Shown: one piece after another, positions 62,905 to 64,000 of the stretch
How positions within the stretch are numbered: position 1 is the first letter of the stretch
How the letters are laid out: each line of letters opens with the position of its first letter
From: Paralithodes platypus
Taxonomy: Eukaryota; Arthropoda; Malacostraca; Decapoda; Lithodidae
Assembly (NCBI GenBank): GCA_032716605.1
Contig: CM064571.1
Location: 17,787,862-17,851,861 of the forward strand
DNA length: 64,000 nucleotides
Direction of reading: 5' to 3'
Made by a program: the position numbers and the translations under genes
Notes under the pieces: generated by a model
The model's input: the letters and a program-made list of their open reading frames with translations, nothing else
What the model was told of the DNA's origin: nothing
The model's database searches: none

Positions 62905-63353
62905 TGTAATGCCCTCGAAAATGTCCCGCACCCACAATAATACTAACCCGAGTTGACGTCAGGTATAGCGTAAAATAGTCGTAGATGGTAAGTCCAATAA
63001 ACTCGTCTCGAGAGACTATCACCGTGGTTCGAAAATAGTCGTAGATGGTAAGTCCAATAAACTCATCTCGAGAGACCATCACCGTGGTTCTTAAAAATCG
63101 GACTAAGGTTGCTATACTTTTGTACGTCCGTGGTAGTACAGTGGGTTAGCGCGCGGGCCTGGTGGTGATGGTGGTGCGTCACTAACCAGGGTTCGAACCC
63201 CACCCAAGGCATCTCAAAACCTGTGGGTTTTTAGGGGGGTTAAATTCCCTTCAGAGGTTCGTACCCCGCGCCAGGTACCAGGAAAGGTTGATCCTAAAGG
63301 TAGCCTGGGGATAATTCCCATTCCTATTTAACCTGGAAAAACCTAGCATTTCA
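62905..63353. repeat. 600-bp-period tandem duplication, copy 2
   Basis: Second copy of 62305-62753, truncated at 63353 where the sequence becomes unrelated (TCAGTGAATATGGG). The 151-bp segment before it (62754-62904) would be the remainder of the 600-bp unit. Confidence 0.95.
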
Positions 63354-63629
63354 GTGAATATGGGATGGACGGACAGGATAAACATCATACATAATTACAG
63401 GACATAACTGTATGTAGGCCTATATGATTTATTGAGGCAACAGCATTCTTAAGTATCTGTATGTAACACTAATATTATCTATATGCATACCTCCTTATAT
63501 TAAACATGTACCATAGTAATCATGTGCACTCACTTATATAATTGTACTGTATTGACTGCACATGGTAACTATGGGTATTTCATGATCTGCCCGCTAGGGG
63601 TATGTTATGATCAGATCGAGAGAGTCTGA
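63354..63629. other. intergenic, nothing recognised
   Basis: AT-rich sequence between the duplication and the LINE end. No gene signature. Confidence 0.5.
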
Positions 63630-63833
63630 GAGACTGTTGAACATTTCCTACTACATTGTCATAGATATCATGGTGCCAGGGTCGCCTTAAGGGAATGCAT
63701 TCTCCGCCAGGGAGGACAGTTTACCATCAAGCATATTCTTGGAGGAGCACCTCTCAACACCACCGACCTTCATATCATCTCCACTGGACTCTCTACGTTC
63801 CTCGCTGCTACGGGGAGGATCTCCGACCTCTGA
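63630..63833 (+). pseudogene. I/Nimb-like LINE, C-terminus after RNase H
   Basis: 67 codons open to TGA 63831-63833: ETVEHFLLHCHRYHGARVAL, then LRQGGQFTIKHILGG, ending STFLAATGRISDL. This is the usual tail of I-superfamily ORF2 proteins (Cys/His motif then an ATGR..L end). Upstream the frame is closed. A 3' UTR presumably runs on to the window end. Confidence 0.75.
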
Positions 63834-64000
63834 CGACCTTCCAACTACCGCTTCTCACCGTTACTCGTCTTCTGCACACTCCTCACCATCTACAGTATGT
63901 TACGTGCTAGAAATCGTGCCCCCTCGCCATGAACCTTAATTAAGTCTTGTACTACTTGCGCAGTTATCTGGGGGCTACATCCCTGTTGACACTGTGCATC

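Overview
The window is eukaryotic nuclear DNA, almost certainly arthropod and probably from a decapod crustacean. The grounds are spliced genes with GT-AG introns, several non-LTR retrotransposon clades, tRNA-derived SINEs, many short palindromic DNA elements, and abundant microsatellites and minisatellites. There are no rRNA genes, operons or CRISPR arrays. All family assignments come from reading motifs and from memory; no search was run.

Host genes are few. (1) 17347-22755, minus strand: a two-exon gene for a secreted or single-pass membrane protein of about 1,712 residues with Gln/Asn-rich, Gly/Asn-rich and Ser/Pro-rich parts. (2) 41093-43807, minus, and (3) 45618-52371, plus: a divergently arranged pair of paralogues. 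Both carry an N-terminal signal or anchor, a shared FEFEV...LRDW motif, a shared PV(M/L)YMPG motif, a hydrophobic stretch running into an Asn-rich tail, and a second exon opening with FPPGRK(K/R)RSL. Gene 3 can be followed through four exons to a stop codon; for gene 2 only two exons are visible. (4) 57645-58496, plus: a protein kinase-like reading frame with no intron in its coding part. Genes 2 and 3 are the least familiar biology here.

The rest is mostly mobile DNA. 1-2413: gag-like retroelement remnant broken by frameshifts. 4781-5262: LINE 3' end with a 5' inversion. 5263-8774: SINEs, two TA-flanked MITEs and a 46-bp tandem array. 8775-13200: I/Nimb-like LINE whose polymerase core is missing. 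13630-15905: LINE remnants. 23159-26765: a 24-bp minisatellite, then a GT-rich minisatellite holding a LINE 3' end. 27163-31400 and 32802-37260: two CR1-type LINEs in the same orientation with an SGNH/GDSL-esterase ORF1; the first is intact and the second is broken by one base. 37660-40873: nested palindromic elements. 53926-57305: another LINE with an intact ORF2 beside the kinase. 58736-64000: LINE ends, MITE pairs, SINEs and a 600-bp-period tandem duplication.

Three palindromic families explain much of the intergenic and intronic DNA. M1 is about 210 bp, TTAA-CCC...GGG-TTAA, and resembles piggyBac MITEs. FB-A is about 370 bp, TTAA-GGG...CCC-TTAA. FB-B is larger and often hosts the other two. 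The last intron of gene 3 contains an M1 copy in which two different segments have expanded into 41-bp x 19 and 59-bp x 6 arrays around a nested FB-A, apparently a satellite caught forming inside a MITE.
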